From contig NZ_GL882636.1 of assembly GCF_000195635.1 (NCBI RefSeq), forward strand, positions 1-48,586: DNA of 48,586 nt, read 5' to 3'. The position numbers and the translations under genes were made by a program. Under the pieces are notes generated by a model. That model had not been told where the DNA came from, made no database searches, and worked only from the letters and a program-made list of their open reading frames with translations. Of this stretch, positions 7,862-15,263 are shown piece after piece. This DNA is from Bacteroides fluxus YIT 12057 (GTDB lineage Bacteria > Bacteroidota > Bacteroidia > Bacteroidales > Bacteroidaceae). The first letter of the stretch is position 1. Each line of letters opens with the position of its first letter.

Positions 7862-8248
7862 TTAACGTTTACTGAACTGGAATCTACGACGTGCTTTCGG
7901 TTGTCCCGGTTTCTTACGTTCAACAGAACGAGGATCACGAGTCATGAAGCCTTCAACACGAAGAGCAGCCTTGTCCTCAGCATTGATCTTCACCAGTGCA
8001 CGGGCAATTGCCAAACGCAAAGCCTGAGACTGACCTGTAAAACCACCACCGCAGAGGTTCACTTTGATGTCATACTTTTCAGCTACACCCAGTTTGTTCA
8101 ACGGTTGTTTTACTACATACTGGAGAATGCTTGATGGAAAGTACTCTGCGAGGTCTCTCTTGTTAATAGTAATCTTTCCAGTACCTTCGCTTACGAAAAT
8201 ACGTGCAATTGCACTTTTACGTCTGCCTAATGCATTTACTACTTCCAT
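7862..8248 (-). CDS. rpsI: 30S ribosomal protein S9
   Basis: Head-domain protein whose C-terminal tail reaches the P-site tRNA. The hallmarks are present: NALGRRKSAIARIFV at the N-terminus, GGGFTGQSQALRLAIARAL in the middle, and the basic tail ending in RRFQFSKR, where the terminal Lys-Arg contacts tRNA. 128 aa is the family length. Only 6 bp separate it from rplM upstream, so the two are translated from one message, matching the near-universal rplM-rpsI pairing. Confidence 0.97.
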   Translation of the reverse strand: MEVVNALGRRKSAIARIFVSEGTGKITINKRDLAEYFPSSILQYVVKQPLNKLGVAEKYDIKVNLCGGGFTGQSQALRLAIARALVKINAEDKAALRVEGFMTRDPRSVERKKPGQPKARRRFQFSKR

Positions 8249-8254
8249 TATCTC

Positions 8255-8716
8255 TTATTTAAGTGCGTTAATATCAATCATTTTCGGGCTTTGAGCTTCA
8301 TGTTTGTGCTCGCTGCCTGCATAAACGTACATATTGCTCAGCAATTGAGCACCCAGTTTATTCTTAGGCAACATACCCTTTACTACTTTTCTCAGCAACT
8401 TGTCATCACCGTTCGGCTTCGCCTGCAAACGAGCAGGAGTAATTTCTCTCTGACCGCCGGGATAACCTGTATATGACAAATATACCTTGTCATTCCACTT
8501 GTTACCGGTTAATTTTACTTTGTCGGCGTTGATAATGATCACATTATCGCCACAATCTACGTGAGGAGTAAAGTTTGGTTTATACTTTCCTCTCAACAGT
8601 TTCGCAACTTTTGCGCCCAGACGACCCAATACTTGGTCTGTAGCGTCAACAATGACCCATTCTTTAGTCACTGTAGCTTTGTTTGCAGAAATGGTCTTGT
8701 AACTTAAAGTATCCAC
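8255..8716 (-). CDS. rplM: 50S ribosomal protein L13 (GTG start)
   Basis: Early-assembly large-subunit protein. Recognised by WVIVDATDQVLGRLGAKVAKLLRGK, the FTPHVDCGDNVIIINADKVKLTGNKW block and VVKGMLPKNKLG. Length 153 aa is normal. The start codon is GTG (minus strand, 8714-8716) rather than ATG; the family N-terminus (MDTLSYKTISAN) begins exactly there. First gene of the rplM-rpsI-rpsB-tsf operon, with a strong promoter and a structured leader of about 118 nt upstream, both features that suggest growth-rate or autogenous control. Confidence 0.96.
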   Translation of the reverse strand: MDTLSYKTISANKATVTKEWVIVDATDQVLGRLGAKVAKLLRGKYKPNFTPHVDCGDNVIIINADKVKLTGNKWNDKVYLSYTGYPGGQREITPARLQAKPNGDDKLLRKVVKGMLPKNKLGAQLLSNMYVYAGSEHKHEAQSPKMIDINALK

Positions 8717-8760
8717 TCTTAATTGTTTTTTAAATGTTACTACTAAATATTTGCTTCACC

Positions 8761-8798
8761 ACGAATTAACCGCCTCGGACAAAGGGAGATTAACTCGC
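8761..8798 (-). promoter_or_regulatory. Leader stem-loop upstream of rplM
   Basis: In the minus-strand leader, CGAGUUAA (8790-8797) pairs with UUAAUUCG (8762-8769), 8 bp with one G-U, extendable by a further G-U. The 20-nt loop can form a small inner CCU/AGG stem. It lies between the promoter and the GTG start and is a candidate L13 autoregulatory site. Pairing was found by eye. Confidence 0.5.
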
Positions 8799-8840
8799 TA
8801 TGAATTAAATGCTTATCCTTATGAGATAATAATCGGCTTG

Positions 8841-8871
8841 CAAAGGTACGGATTTTCTTAAAACTGGCAAA
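8841..8871 (-). promoter_or_regulatory. Promoter of the rplM operon
   Basis: Minus strand: TTTG (8868-8871), 19-bp spacer, TACCTTTG (8841-8848). This is a full match to the Bacteroides -33/-7 consensus. Predicted start near 8834, leaving a leader of about 118 nt. Confidence 0.88.
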
Positions 8872-8913
8872 CGTTTTCTACTTTTTTTTAGAAAGCCATA
8901 CGGCTGATATACA

Positions 8914-8964
8914 ACAAAAAAAGTTATCCTGCGGGGCTTGTTTCAACTTCCCCGGAGGATAACT
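8914..8964 (-). terminator. Terminator of the small secreted-protein gene
   Basis: AGTTATCC/GGATAACT (8922-8929 with 8957-8964) extended inward by GGGG/CCCC, then a U run on the minus strand. It closes the transcript of the gene at 9040-9531 before the rplM promoter. Confidence 0.85.
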
Positions 8965-9039
8965 CCCCAACCGGCCTTCCGCATGCAATGCTCCTCTTAC
9001 AGAACTTTTCAAGCAGGCGGAAGGGATAAACAAATTCCG

Positions 9040-9531
9040 TCATCTGACGATATCTTCAGGGAACTTGTCAGGCATACTCACCCGCTTCCAGGTTTCATGA
9101 AACCAGGTATTCAGTTCGTTCCCATTCAAATCTTTCGAAATGAAATACTTCAGGTACATCACCCCATCCTCACCCATTTCGAATTCCAGTACATTATCCT
9201 TATGGTCCAACATGGGCAAATGGATATTCTTCTCGATACTTTCCTTATAGGAGTTGTCTGTCAGCTGTTCATAAGTGCCGTAACCCGTGATGATAGCGTC
9301 CGAGCCGGGAATAATCGTAAAATTGACAATACGCCCGTCATCACTTAATACCTTGAATGTATTACTGGGCCTCAACATTCCCGGAACATCCGGAATTTCG
9401 GACACATAATGACATAACTGCCAGATACCCACCAGATTCGCAGGTTTAAACCTGGCGTTCTCCTGCGCCTTCGCTCCTGTTACCGCAAGCAGCACCGCCG
9501 CCAGCATGGTAAAGAAATACTTCCTTTTCAT
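9040..9531 (-). CDS. Small secreted protein, DUF4488-like
   Basis: Predicted exported protein of 163 aa with a Sec signal peptide ([20 protein letters not shown], cleaved after AKA or AQ). The mature part resembles lipocalin-like or DUF4488 proteins of Bacteroides: it opens with a [11 protein letters not shown] strand, contains YGTYEQL, and has alternating strands through [18 protein letters not shown] and [11 protein letters not shown] chose the ATG at 9531, because the open frame extending to 9633 lacks a signal and would cross the -7 element at 9575-9582. Function unknown. It stands alone between the asnS and own terminators. Confidence 0.7.
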   Translation of the reverse strand: MKRKYFFTMLAAVLLAVTGAKAQENARFKPANLVGIWQLCHYVSEIPDVPGMLRPSNTFKVLSDDGRIVNFTIIPGSDAIITGYGTYEQLTDNSYKESIEKNIHLPMLDHKDNVLEFEMGEDGVMYLKYFISKDLNGNELNTWFHETWKRVSMPDKFPEDIVR

Positions 9532-9574
9532 ATTCGTATGATATTGGTTAACGTTATGTCGTTCCGGTATGATA

Positions 9575-9582
9575 CAAATATA
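9575..9582 (-). promoter_or_regulatory. Probable -7 element for the DUF4488-like gene
   Basis: Minus-strand TATATTTG matches TAnnTTTG; predicted leader about 37 nt. No clear -33 TTTG. Confidence 0.5.
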
Positions 9583-9616
9583 AAGATTTATTTCGGGATT
9601 ATAACACTCCAGACAT

Positions 9617-9653
9617 AAAAAAAGTCCGCACAACGTAAAGTTTGCGCGGACTT
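9617..9653 (-). terminator. Terminator of the purB-rluB-asnS operon
   Basis: AAGTCCGC/GCGGACTT (9622-9629 with 9646-9653), followed on the minus strand by a U run, about 35 bp past the asnS stop codon. Confidence 0.85.
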
Positions 9654-9685
9654 CATTATCTGACTTATGCTCTGTTCCGGAAGAA

Positions 9686-11089
9686 TTAGAATTCAGCGTT
9701 ACGCGGAGTACGCGGGAACGGTATCACGTCACGGATATTTGTCATACCGGTAACGAACAGCAAGAGACGTTCAAAGCCCAGACCGAAACCGGAGTGAGGG
9801 CAGGTACCGAATTTACGTGTATCAAGATACCACCACATATCCTTCATCGGGATGTGGAGTTCTTCGATACGTGTCATCAGCTTGCCGTAATCCGCTTCGC
9901 GTTCAGAGCCACCGATGATTTCACCGATCTTCGGGAACAATACGTCCATGGCACGAACCGTCTTGCCGTCTTCATTCTGCTTCATATAGAATGCCTTGAT
10001 CTCCTTCGGATAATCAGTCAAGATGACCGGACGTTTGAAATGTTCTTCTACCAAATAACGTTCGTGTTCAGAAGCCAAATCAACGCCCCAATATACCGGG
10101 AATTCAAACTTATGACCTTTGGCAACCGCCTCTTCCAGAATCCGGATACCTTCCGTATAAGGAAGACGGACAAAACTTTCTTTCAACACCCCTTGCAGGC
10201 GCTCAATCAAGCCTTTGTCGAACATGTCATTGAGGAACTTCACGTCATCGGCACAGTTGTCCAATGCCCACTGCACACAATATTTGATGAAATCTTCAGC
10301 CAAATCCATGTTGTCCGTAATGTCATTGAATGCAACCTCCGGCTCAACCATCCAGAACTCTGCCAAGTGGCGGGGAGTATTGGAATTTTCCGCACGGAAC
10401 GTAGGACCGAATGTATAGATGGCTCCCAATGCGGTGGCCGCAAGTTCGCCTTCCAACTGACCGGAAACCGTCAGGCTTGCCTGTTTTCCGAAAAAGTCGT
10501 CATCATAAATGATAGAACCATTCTCGTCCTTCTTCAAATCATACAGGTTCTTCGTAGTCACCTGGAACATCTGTCCGGCACCTTCACAGTCCGAGCCGGT
10601 AATGATAGGCGTATGAAAATAGAAGAAGCCTCTGTCATGGAAGAATTTGTGAATAGCTATCGCCATGTTATGACGAATACGGAACACGGCGCCGAATGTA
10701 TTCGTACGGGGACGCAGGTGAGCTATCTCACGCAAGAACTCCATGGAATGCCCCTTCTTCTGCAACGGGTATGTATTGTCACAGGTACCCAGCACCTCTA
10801 TTTCCCGAGCCTGCACCTCAGCTTTCTGACCGGAACCCACAGATTCGGTCAATATACCGTTCACACTCAGACAAGCACCGGTAGTGATGTCCTTCAACAT
10901 TTCTTCGTCGAAGTTGCCCAAATCCACTACAACCTGCACATTATTTATTGTAGAACCGTCATTCAGCGCAATAAAGTTTACTTGCTTACTACCTCTGCGG
11001 GTACGAACCCAGCCTTTCACGTTGACCATAGCGCCAAAATCCTCACGCTTCAACAGGTCAACAATCTTTGTTCTACTAATCTTTTCCAT
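9686..11089 (-). CDS. asnS: Asparaginyl-tRNA synthetase
   Basis: Class IIb synthetase that charges tRNA-Asn. The N-terminal OB-fold anticodon domain is seen in [24 protein letters not shown]. The catalytic domain carries motif 2 ([25 protein letters not shown] region, about residues 226-250) and motif 3 ([16 protein letters not shown], near the C-terminus). Asn rather than Asp specificity is inferred from overall resemblance and the 467-aa length. It lies 29 bp after the pseudouridine synthase gene and is the last gene before the terminator at 9617-9653. Confidence 0.95.
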   Translation of the reverse strand: MEKISRTKIVDLLKREDFGAMVNVKGWVRTRRGSKQVNFIALNDGSTINNVQVVVDLGNFDEEMLKDITTGACLSVNGILTESVGSGQKAEVQAREIEVLGTCDNTYPLQKKGHSMEFLREIAHLRPRTNTFGAVFRIRHNMAIAIHKFFHDRGFFYFHTPIITGSDCEGAGQMFQVTTKNLYDLKKDENGSIIYDDDFFGKQASLTVSGQLEGELAATALGAIYTFGPTFRAENSNTPRHLAEFWMVEPEVAFNDITDNMDLAEDFIKYCVQWALDNCADDVKFLNDMFDKGLIERLQGVLKESFVRLPYTEGIRILEEAVAKGHKFEFPVYWGVDLASEHERYLVEEHFKRPVILTDYPKEIKAFYMKQNEDGKTVRAMDVLFPKIGEIIGGSEREADYGKLMTRIEELHIPMKDMWWYLDTRKFGTCPHSGFGLGFERLLLFVTGMTNIRDVIPFPRTPRNAEF

Positions 11090-11118
11090 AAAACAGTTAT
11101 TATACCTTATATTATATA

Positions 11119-12597
11119 TTACTCAAAAGATCCCATGCGCAGGAAGTTCACCTCCTGTTCCGTGAGGTACCGCCATTCACCGCGACGCAGACCTTTCTTG
11201 GTTAAACCGGCAAAGAACACACGGTCCAGTTTTACAACCTTATATCCCAACGATTCAAAGATACGGCGTACGATACGGTTTTTGCCGGAGTGAATTTCAA
11301 TGCCTACATCATCTTTCTTGAAATCATCCGTATAGCTGATAGCATCCGCATGAATCTCACCGTCATCCAGCTGGATACCGGCGGCAATCTGTTCCATATC
11401 GGCTTTCGTCAGATTCTTGTCCAAGTGTACGTGATAGATTTTTTTCTTCAGATACTTGGGATGCGTCAATTTGGAAGCCAAATCGCCATCATTCGTCAGT
11501 AACAACACACCGGTGGTATTACGGTCCAGACGGCCTACAGGATAGATACGTTCACTGCAAGCTCCTTTCACCAAATCCATTACGGTACGACGCGCCTGCG
11601 GATCATCAGAAGTTGTCACAGTATCTTTCGGCTTGTTCAGCAAAACGTAAATCTTACGTTCAATGCTGACCGCCTGGTCGTGGAACTTCACTTCATCACC
11701 ACGCTTGATCTTGGTTCCCAATTCCGTCACCACTTCTCCATTCACCGATACCACTCCTGCCGTGATAAACTCATCAGCCTCACGACGTGAGCAAACACCT
11801 GCATTAGCCAGGAATTTATTCAAACGGATCGGGTCGTTCGGATCCACAAACTGCTCTTTATACTCAATCTGCTTTTTCTTACTGTATTTGGCATTGGGGT
11901 CATAATCGGCAGAACGGCGAATCGGACGGCTATAGCTATCTCTGCTGCCATACCCGCCGGGTCTTCCTCCGGCATTTGAGTCATAGCGCGGACGATAAGG
12001 ACGGTCGCCTCCTGCATTATTTCCGTAGGGACGTTGCGGACGGTCGCCGTTGTTCTCGCTATTGTAGCGCGGACGATAAGGGCGGTCACTGCTGCCATAC
12101 GAACGATCATTATTATAAGGACGTTGCGGACGATCACTATTATAAGGACGCTGCGGACGGTCACTATTGTAAGGACGCTGCGGACGATCACCGCTTTCAC
12201 TGTTATAGCGCGGACGGTAAGGACGGTCACCCCCTGCATTATTTCCGTAAGGACGTTGCGGACGTTCGCCGCCATTCTCACTATTGTAGCGCGGACGGTA
12301 AGGGCGGTCACCGCTACCGTATGAACGGTCGCTGTTATAAGGACGTTGCGGACGTTCACCGCCTTCAGCATTAGGATTGAAACGCGGGCGGTAAGGGCGG
12401 TCACTATTATAAGGCCGCTGCGGACGATCACCGCTTTCACTGTTATAACGCGGACGATAAGGACGATCGCTGTTTTCACGATTGTAAGCCGGGCGGCTGT
12501 AGCCCCCTTCTCTGTTAAACTGGTTACCATCACGGCCGGCACCCGAGTTCTCCTCTGAGGAAGAAGCATCACGCCAAGTTTCGTTTTCTGTACTCAT
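11119..12597 (-). CDS. 23S rRNA pseudouridine synthase (RluB/RsuA family) with long repeat N-terminus
   Basis: Isomerises a specific uridine in rRNA to pseudouridine. The C-terminal half is a standard RsuA/RluB enzyme: an S4 RNA-binding domain ([18 protein letters not shown], about 258-275), then the catalytic [17 protein letters not shown] motif with Asp358, and KIYHVHL and [15 protein letters not shown] motifs. About 250 N-terminal residues are low complexity: residues 40-207 are tandem variants of [11 protein letters not shown] and RPQRPYNSD, rich in Arg, Pro, Tyr and Asn, with YGNNAGG linkers. This is probably a disordered RNA-binding tail. The middle gene of purB-rluB-asnS. RluB versus RluF or RsuA is not resolved. 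Confidence 0.88.
   Translation of the reverse strand: MSTENETWRDASSSEENSGAGRDGNQFNREGGYSRPAYNRENSDRPYRPRYNSESGDRPQRPYNSDRPYRPRFNPNAEGGERPQRPYNSDRSYGSGDRPYRPRYNSENGGERPQRPYGNNAGGDRPYRPRYNSESGDRPQRPYNSDRPQRPYNSDRPQRPYNNDRSYGSSDRPYRPRYNSENNGDRPQRPYGNNAGGDRPYRPRYDSNAGGRPGGYGSRDSYSRPIRRSADYDPNAKYSKKKQIEYKEQFVDPNDPIRLNKFLANAGVCSRREADEFITAGVVSVNGEVVTELGTKIKRGDEVKFHDQAVSIERKIYVLLNKPKDTVTTSDDPQARRTVMDLVKGACSERIYPVGRLDRNTTGVLLLTNDGDLASKLTHPKYLKKKIYHVHLDKNLTKADMEQIAAGIQLDDGEIHADAISYTDDFKKDDVGIEIHSGKNRIVRRIFESLGYKVVKLDRVFFAGLTKKGLRRGEWRYLTEQEVNFLRMGSFE
11977..12477. repeat. Coding tandem repeats in the pseudouridine synthase gene
   Basis: DNA-level tandem repeats encode the Arg/Pro/Tyr/Asn tail. The clearest block is a 27-bp unit (encoding RPQRPYNSD) in three consecutive near-identical copies around 12110-12190. 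Larger units with YRPRYNSE and YGNNAGG recur on both sides. Such arrays can change copy number by slippage or recombination without breaking the frame, since the units are multiples of three. Confidence 0.85.
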
Positions 12598-12599
12598 TG

Positions 12600-12615
12600 T
12601 TTTATTCGAATAAAA
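12600..12615. promoter_or_regulatory. 16-bp perfect palindrome just upstream of the pseudouridine synthase start
   Basis: TTTTATTCGAATAAAA reads identically on both strands and ends 2 bp before the ATG. It could be an operator or an RNA hairpin covering the ribosome site. Only the symmetry is seen. Confidence 0.4.
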
Positions 12616-12732
12616 TTAAACCTACTGACCTCACGGTCATTCATTTTCTCACTTATACCTTAAATTTATTGTAGTCTATAAACAATTACCGGATCAAAAG
12701 GTTGTGAATCCACTCCGGCTCCTTCATGTTGC

Positions 12733-14079
12733 TTAAATTCCCGTATATGTATGGGGAGTAATCACACGCAATTCATTCTTTATCTCTTCACTAACATTCA
12801 ATTCTTCTATAAACTCCTTGATAGAAGCCTCTGTAATAGCCTGATTAGTACGAGTCAACGCCTTCAATGCCTCGTATGGATGCGGATAAGCCTCCCGACG
12901 CAAAACAGTCTGAATGGCCTCGGCCACCACACTCCAGCAATTATCCAAATCGCGATAGATGGCAGGTTCGTTCAGCAACAGCTTGCGCAACCCCTTCAGC
13001 GAGCTTTGAACTGCGATAATGATATGTCCGAAAGGCACACCGACATTACGCAGCACGGTAGAATCCGTCAAGTCACGTTGCAAGCGGGACACCGGCAACT
13101 TCACGGCCAGATGCTCCAATATTGCGCTTGCCATCCCCAAATTGCCCTCAGCATTCTCAAAGTCAATCGGATTCACCTTATGCGGCATCGCGCTGGAACC
13201 CACTTCACCGGCCTTGATCTTCTGCTTGAAGTATTCCATGGAAATATATTGCCAGAAATCACGGTTCATGTCAATCATAACCGTATTGATGCGCTTCATT
13301 GCATCAAAGATGGCGGACAGATTATCGTAATTTGAAATCTGGGTAGTATATTCCTCACGCTCCAGTCCCAACTTTTCAGCCACGAACTTGTTGCCGAACG
13401 CCTTCCAGTCATATTCAGGATATGCAACGTGATGGGCATTATAGTTACCGGTAGCGCCACCGAACTTTGCAGTCACCGGACAAGCCTTCAAGTTAGCCAG
13501 TTGGCGTTCCAAACGGTAAACAAACACCATCACCTCTTTGCCCAGACGAGTCGGAGAAGCCGGTTGCCCATGCGTTTTAGCAAGCATCGGTATGTTTGCC
13601 CATTCTTCGGCATATGTGCGAAGCTGCGCAATCAGTTCCTCAATCTGGGGATAATACACCTGTTCCAAAGCTTCTTTTATAGACAAAGGAACGGAGGTAT
13701 TGTTAATATCCTGGGAAGTCAGTCCGAAATGAATGAACTCTTTATAATCGTCCATTCCGCCCAACTTGTCAAATTCTTCTTTCAAAAAGTATTCTACAGC
13801 CTTCACATCATGATTCGTCACGCTTTCAATGTCTTTGATACGCTGTGCGTCGGCTTCGGAGAAGTTACGGTAGATGTTTCTCAAGGTTTCGAACACACCC
13901 TTGTCCACCCCTTTCAACTGAGGCAAAGGCAATTCACACAAGGTTATGAAATATTCCACTTCAACTTGTACGCGGTACTTTATCAGTGCAAATTCCGAAA
14001 AATAGGCAGCCAAAGCTTCGGCTTTACCTCTGTATCGACCGTCAATCGGAGAGATTGCGGTAAGTAAATCAAGTTTCAT
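12733..14079 (-). CDS. purB: Adenylosuccinate lyase
   Basis: Catalyses two fumarate-releasing steps: SAICAR to AICAR, and adenylosuccinate to AMP, in purine synthesis. The fumarase/aspartase signature loop GSSAMPHKVNPIDFENAEGN is intact, containing the catalytic Ser. The N-terminus SPIDGRY and the TSQDINNT and KTHGQPASPT segments are typical of the E. coli-type PurB. 448 aa is the normal size. First gene of the purB-rluB-asnS unit. Confidence 0.96.
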   Translation of the reverse strand: MKLDLLTAISPIDGRYRGKAEALAAYFSEFALIKYRVQVEVEYFITLCELPLPQLKGVDKGVFETLRNIYRNFSEADAQRIKDIESVTNHDVKAVEYFLKEEFDKLGGMDDYKEFIHFGLTSQDINNTSVPLSIKEALEQVYYPQIEELIAQLRTYAEEWANIPMLAKTHGQPASPTRLGKEVMVFVYRLERQLANLKACPVTAKFGGATGNYNAHHVAYPEYDWKAFGNKFVAEKLGLEREEYTTQISNYDNLSAIFDAMKRINTVMIDMNRDFWQYISMEYFKQKIKAGEVGSSAMPHKVNPIDFENAEGNLGMASAILEHLAVKLPVSRLQRDLTDSTVLRNVGVPFGHIIIAVQSSLKGLRKLLLNEPAIYRDLDNCWSVVAEAIQTVLRREAYPHPYEALKALTRTNQAITEASIKEFIEELNVSEEIKNELRVITPHTYTGI

Positions 14080-14107
14080 ACGTCGTATTTTGATAATTAT
14101 CAGGCTG

Positions 14108-14137
14108 CAAAATTACTGCTTTTTTCTGAGTAACAAG
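14108..14137 (-). promoter_or_regulatory. Probable promoter of purB
   Basis: Minus strand: CTTG (14134-14137), 18-bp spacer, TAATTTTG (14108-14115). Predicted start near 14101, leader about 22 nt. Confidence 0.65.
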
Positions 14138-14177
14138 GCATAAAGGGAAAAGAAATTAAGAAAAGGAAGTTAACGGA

Positions 14178-14209
14178 TAAAAAAAGGTCCCGCATTTACT
14201 TGCGAGACC
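14178..14209 (-). terminator. Terminator after the tRNA-Val pair
   Basis: GGUCUCGCA and UGCGGGACC arms (14186-14209) with one internal mismatch, then a run of U on the minus strand. It separates the tRNA transcript from purB. Confidence 0.8.
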
Positions 14210-14233
14210 AAACAAATAAAAATGTTCTAAACG

Positions 14234-14308
14234 TGGGCGTTGACGGATTCGAACCGCCGACCCTCTGCTTGTAAGGCAGATGCTCTGAACCAGCTGAGCT
14301 AAACGCCC
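14234..14308 (-). tRNA. tRNA-Val (UAC)
   Basis: A 75-nt cloverleaf on the minus strand: acceptor stem GGGCGTT/AACGCCC, D arm GCTC/GAGC, anticodon stem TCTGC/GCAGA with loop CTTACAA (anticodon UAC, reads GUA and other valine codons), T arm GGCGG-TTCGAAT-CCGTC, discriminator A. CCA is not encoded. It is identical to the neighbouring copy. Confidence 0.96.
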
Positions 14309-14340
14309 TTTTGGAGAACGAAAGTGCTTGTTTTTTTGTG

Positions 14341-14415
14341 TGGGCGTTGACGGATTCGAACCGCCGACCCTCTGCTTGTAAGGCAGATGCTCTGAACCAG
14401 CTGAGCTAAACGCCC
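14341..14415 (-). tRNA. tRNA-Val (UAC), second identical copy
   Basis: Same 75-nt sequence as the gene at 14234-14308, starting 107 bp away. The 32-bp spacer is unrelated to the tRNA. Both are read from the promoter at 14441-14471 and end at the terminator at 14178-14209, so they form a two-tRNA transcript. Confidence 0.96.
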
Positions 14416-14440
14416 TTACACTTCCGTTTCAAAAGCGATG

Positions 14441-14471
14441 CAAAGGTACAGCTTATTTTGACATTACCAAA
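14441..14471 (-). promoter_or_regulatory. Promoter of the tRNA-Val pair
   Basis: Minus strand: TTTG (14468-14471), 19-bp spacer, TACCTTTG (14441-14448), a full consensus match. Predicted start near 14434, about 19 nt before the tRNA. Confidence 0.88.
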
Positions 14472-14536
14472 ACTTTTGCGTATTATTTTCTAATCTTTTT
14501 TTCATCAAACTTCAATACACACTGTTTTTCAAGCAA

Positions 14537-15106
14537 TTATACTTCTATATTTTTTGCAATATTTTTTCGGATCACTTTTGCAGGATTGCCGACGGCCACA
14601 CTATCGGACGGAATATCTTTAGTAACCACACTGCCCGCGCCGATTACGCAACGGTCGCCAATCGTCACTCCGGGACAGATGACAGCTCCTCCGCCAATCC
14701 AGCAATCCTCCCCTATCGTTACCGGATAGGCATATTCTTTTTCCGTCCGGCGTTCCAGATAGTCCATCGGATGGTGAGGGGTATAAATTTGCACACAGGG
14801 GCCGATCAATGTATGCGCGCCTATCGTTATATATCCCCCGTCCAAAAAAGTGCAGTTTGCATTGACAAAAACATGCCCGCCCAAACGTATCCCGTCTCCA
14901 TGGTCGCAATGAAAGGGCGGACAAATAACGGATGTCGCGGGAATCCCCGGAACCAGTTCTTCCAATAAACTCCGGTACTCCTCATCATAGGTACTCAATA
15001 CACGCATTTTCGCCAACAACCTCTTGGCATGCTCAAACTTCACCTGTATCTCCGGAGCAGACATATCCGCCAACCGGGAACTCCGCATTTTTTCAACCTC
15101 ATTCAT
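14537..15106 (-). CDS. Sugar O-acetyltransferase (maltose/galactoside acetyltransferase family)
   Basis: Trimeric left-handed beta-helix enzyme moving acetyl from acetyl-CoA to a sugar hydroxyl, as in Maa and LacA. The N-terminal helical Mac domain is present (residues about 1-55), then hexapeptide repeats (VFVNANCTFLDGG, ITIGAHTLIGP, VTIGEDCWIGGGAVICPGVTIGD, CVIGAGSVVTKDIP) and the CoA-site end AVGNPAKVIRK. The catalytic His lies in YTPHHPMD. 189 aa is normal. The native acceptor is usually uncertain in this family. The gene is transcribed alone, with three 20-bp repeats in its 5' UTR. Confidence 0.9.
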   Translation of the reverse strand: MNEVEKMRSSRLADMSAPEIQVKFEHAKRLLAKMRVLSTYDEEYRSLLEELVPGIPATSVICPPFHCDHGDGIRLGGHVFVNANCTFLDGGYITIGAHTLIGPCVQIYTPHHPMDYLERRTEKEYAYPVTIGEDCWIGGGAVICPGVTIGDRCVIGAGSVVTKDIPSDSVAVGNPAKVIRKNIAKNIEV

Positions 15107-15118
15107 AAAGTTTCTTTT

Positions 15119-15178
15119 TTATCCAGTAAGACAAATCCTTATTCAACAAGCCAAATTCTTATCCAGCAAGCCAAACAA
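15119..15178. repeat. Three 20-bp tandem repeats in the acetyltransferase leader
   Basis: Units start exactly 20 bp apart at 15119, 15139 and 15159 (TTATCCAGTAAGACAAATCC and two variants). They lie between the predicted transcription start (about 15169) and the ATG, so most of the array is transcribed in the mRNA leader. Confidence 0.85.
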
Positions 15179-15207
15179 AGATAAACATTTAAACCTGATA
15201 TAACAAA
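15176..15207 (-). promoter_or_regulatory. Promoter of the sugar O-acetyltransferase gene
   Basis: Minus strand: TTTG (15204-15207), 20-bp spacer, TATCTTTG (15176-15183). The -33 box is formed by the U-run of the carB terminator. Confidence 0.8.
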
Positions 15208-15236
15208 AGAGCGAGCAACCTTTCGGCAACCCGCTC
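15205..15236 (-). terminator. Terminator of carB
   Basis: Minus strand: GAGCG/CGCUC outer stem (15209-15213 with 15232-15236), an inner GG-rich wobble stem capped by CC-GAAA-GG, then UUUUG. It lies 28 bp after the carB stop codon. Confidence 0.7.
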
Positions 15237-15263
15237 CCGCAATCGTTTCCTGAACGACTTATA

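Noticed and set aside
9794..11293. A 499-codon frame antisense to asnS
   Set aside because: It fully overlaps a conserved tRNA synthetase on the other strand, lacks any recognisable domain and has low-complexity histidine/arginine bias expected of a complement frame.
12034..12324. Low-complexity frames over the pseudouridine synthase repeats
   Set aside because: Repetitive DNA gives open frames on several strands; only the minus-strand frame carries the S4 and catalytic domains.
14234..14415. tRNA-linked integration site
   Set aside because: Two complete identical tRNAs, but no integrase, no partial tRNA copy and no mobile gene next to them.
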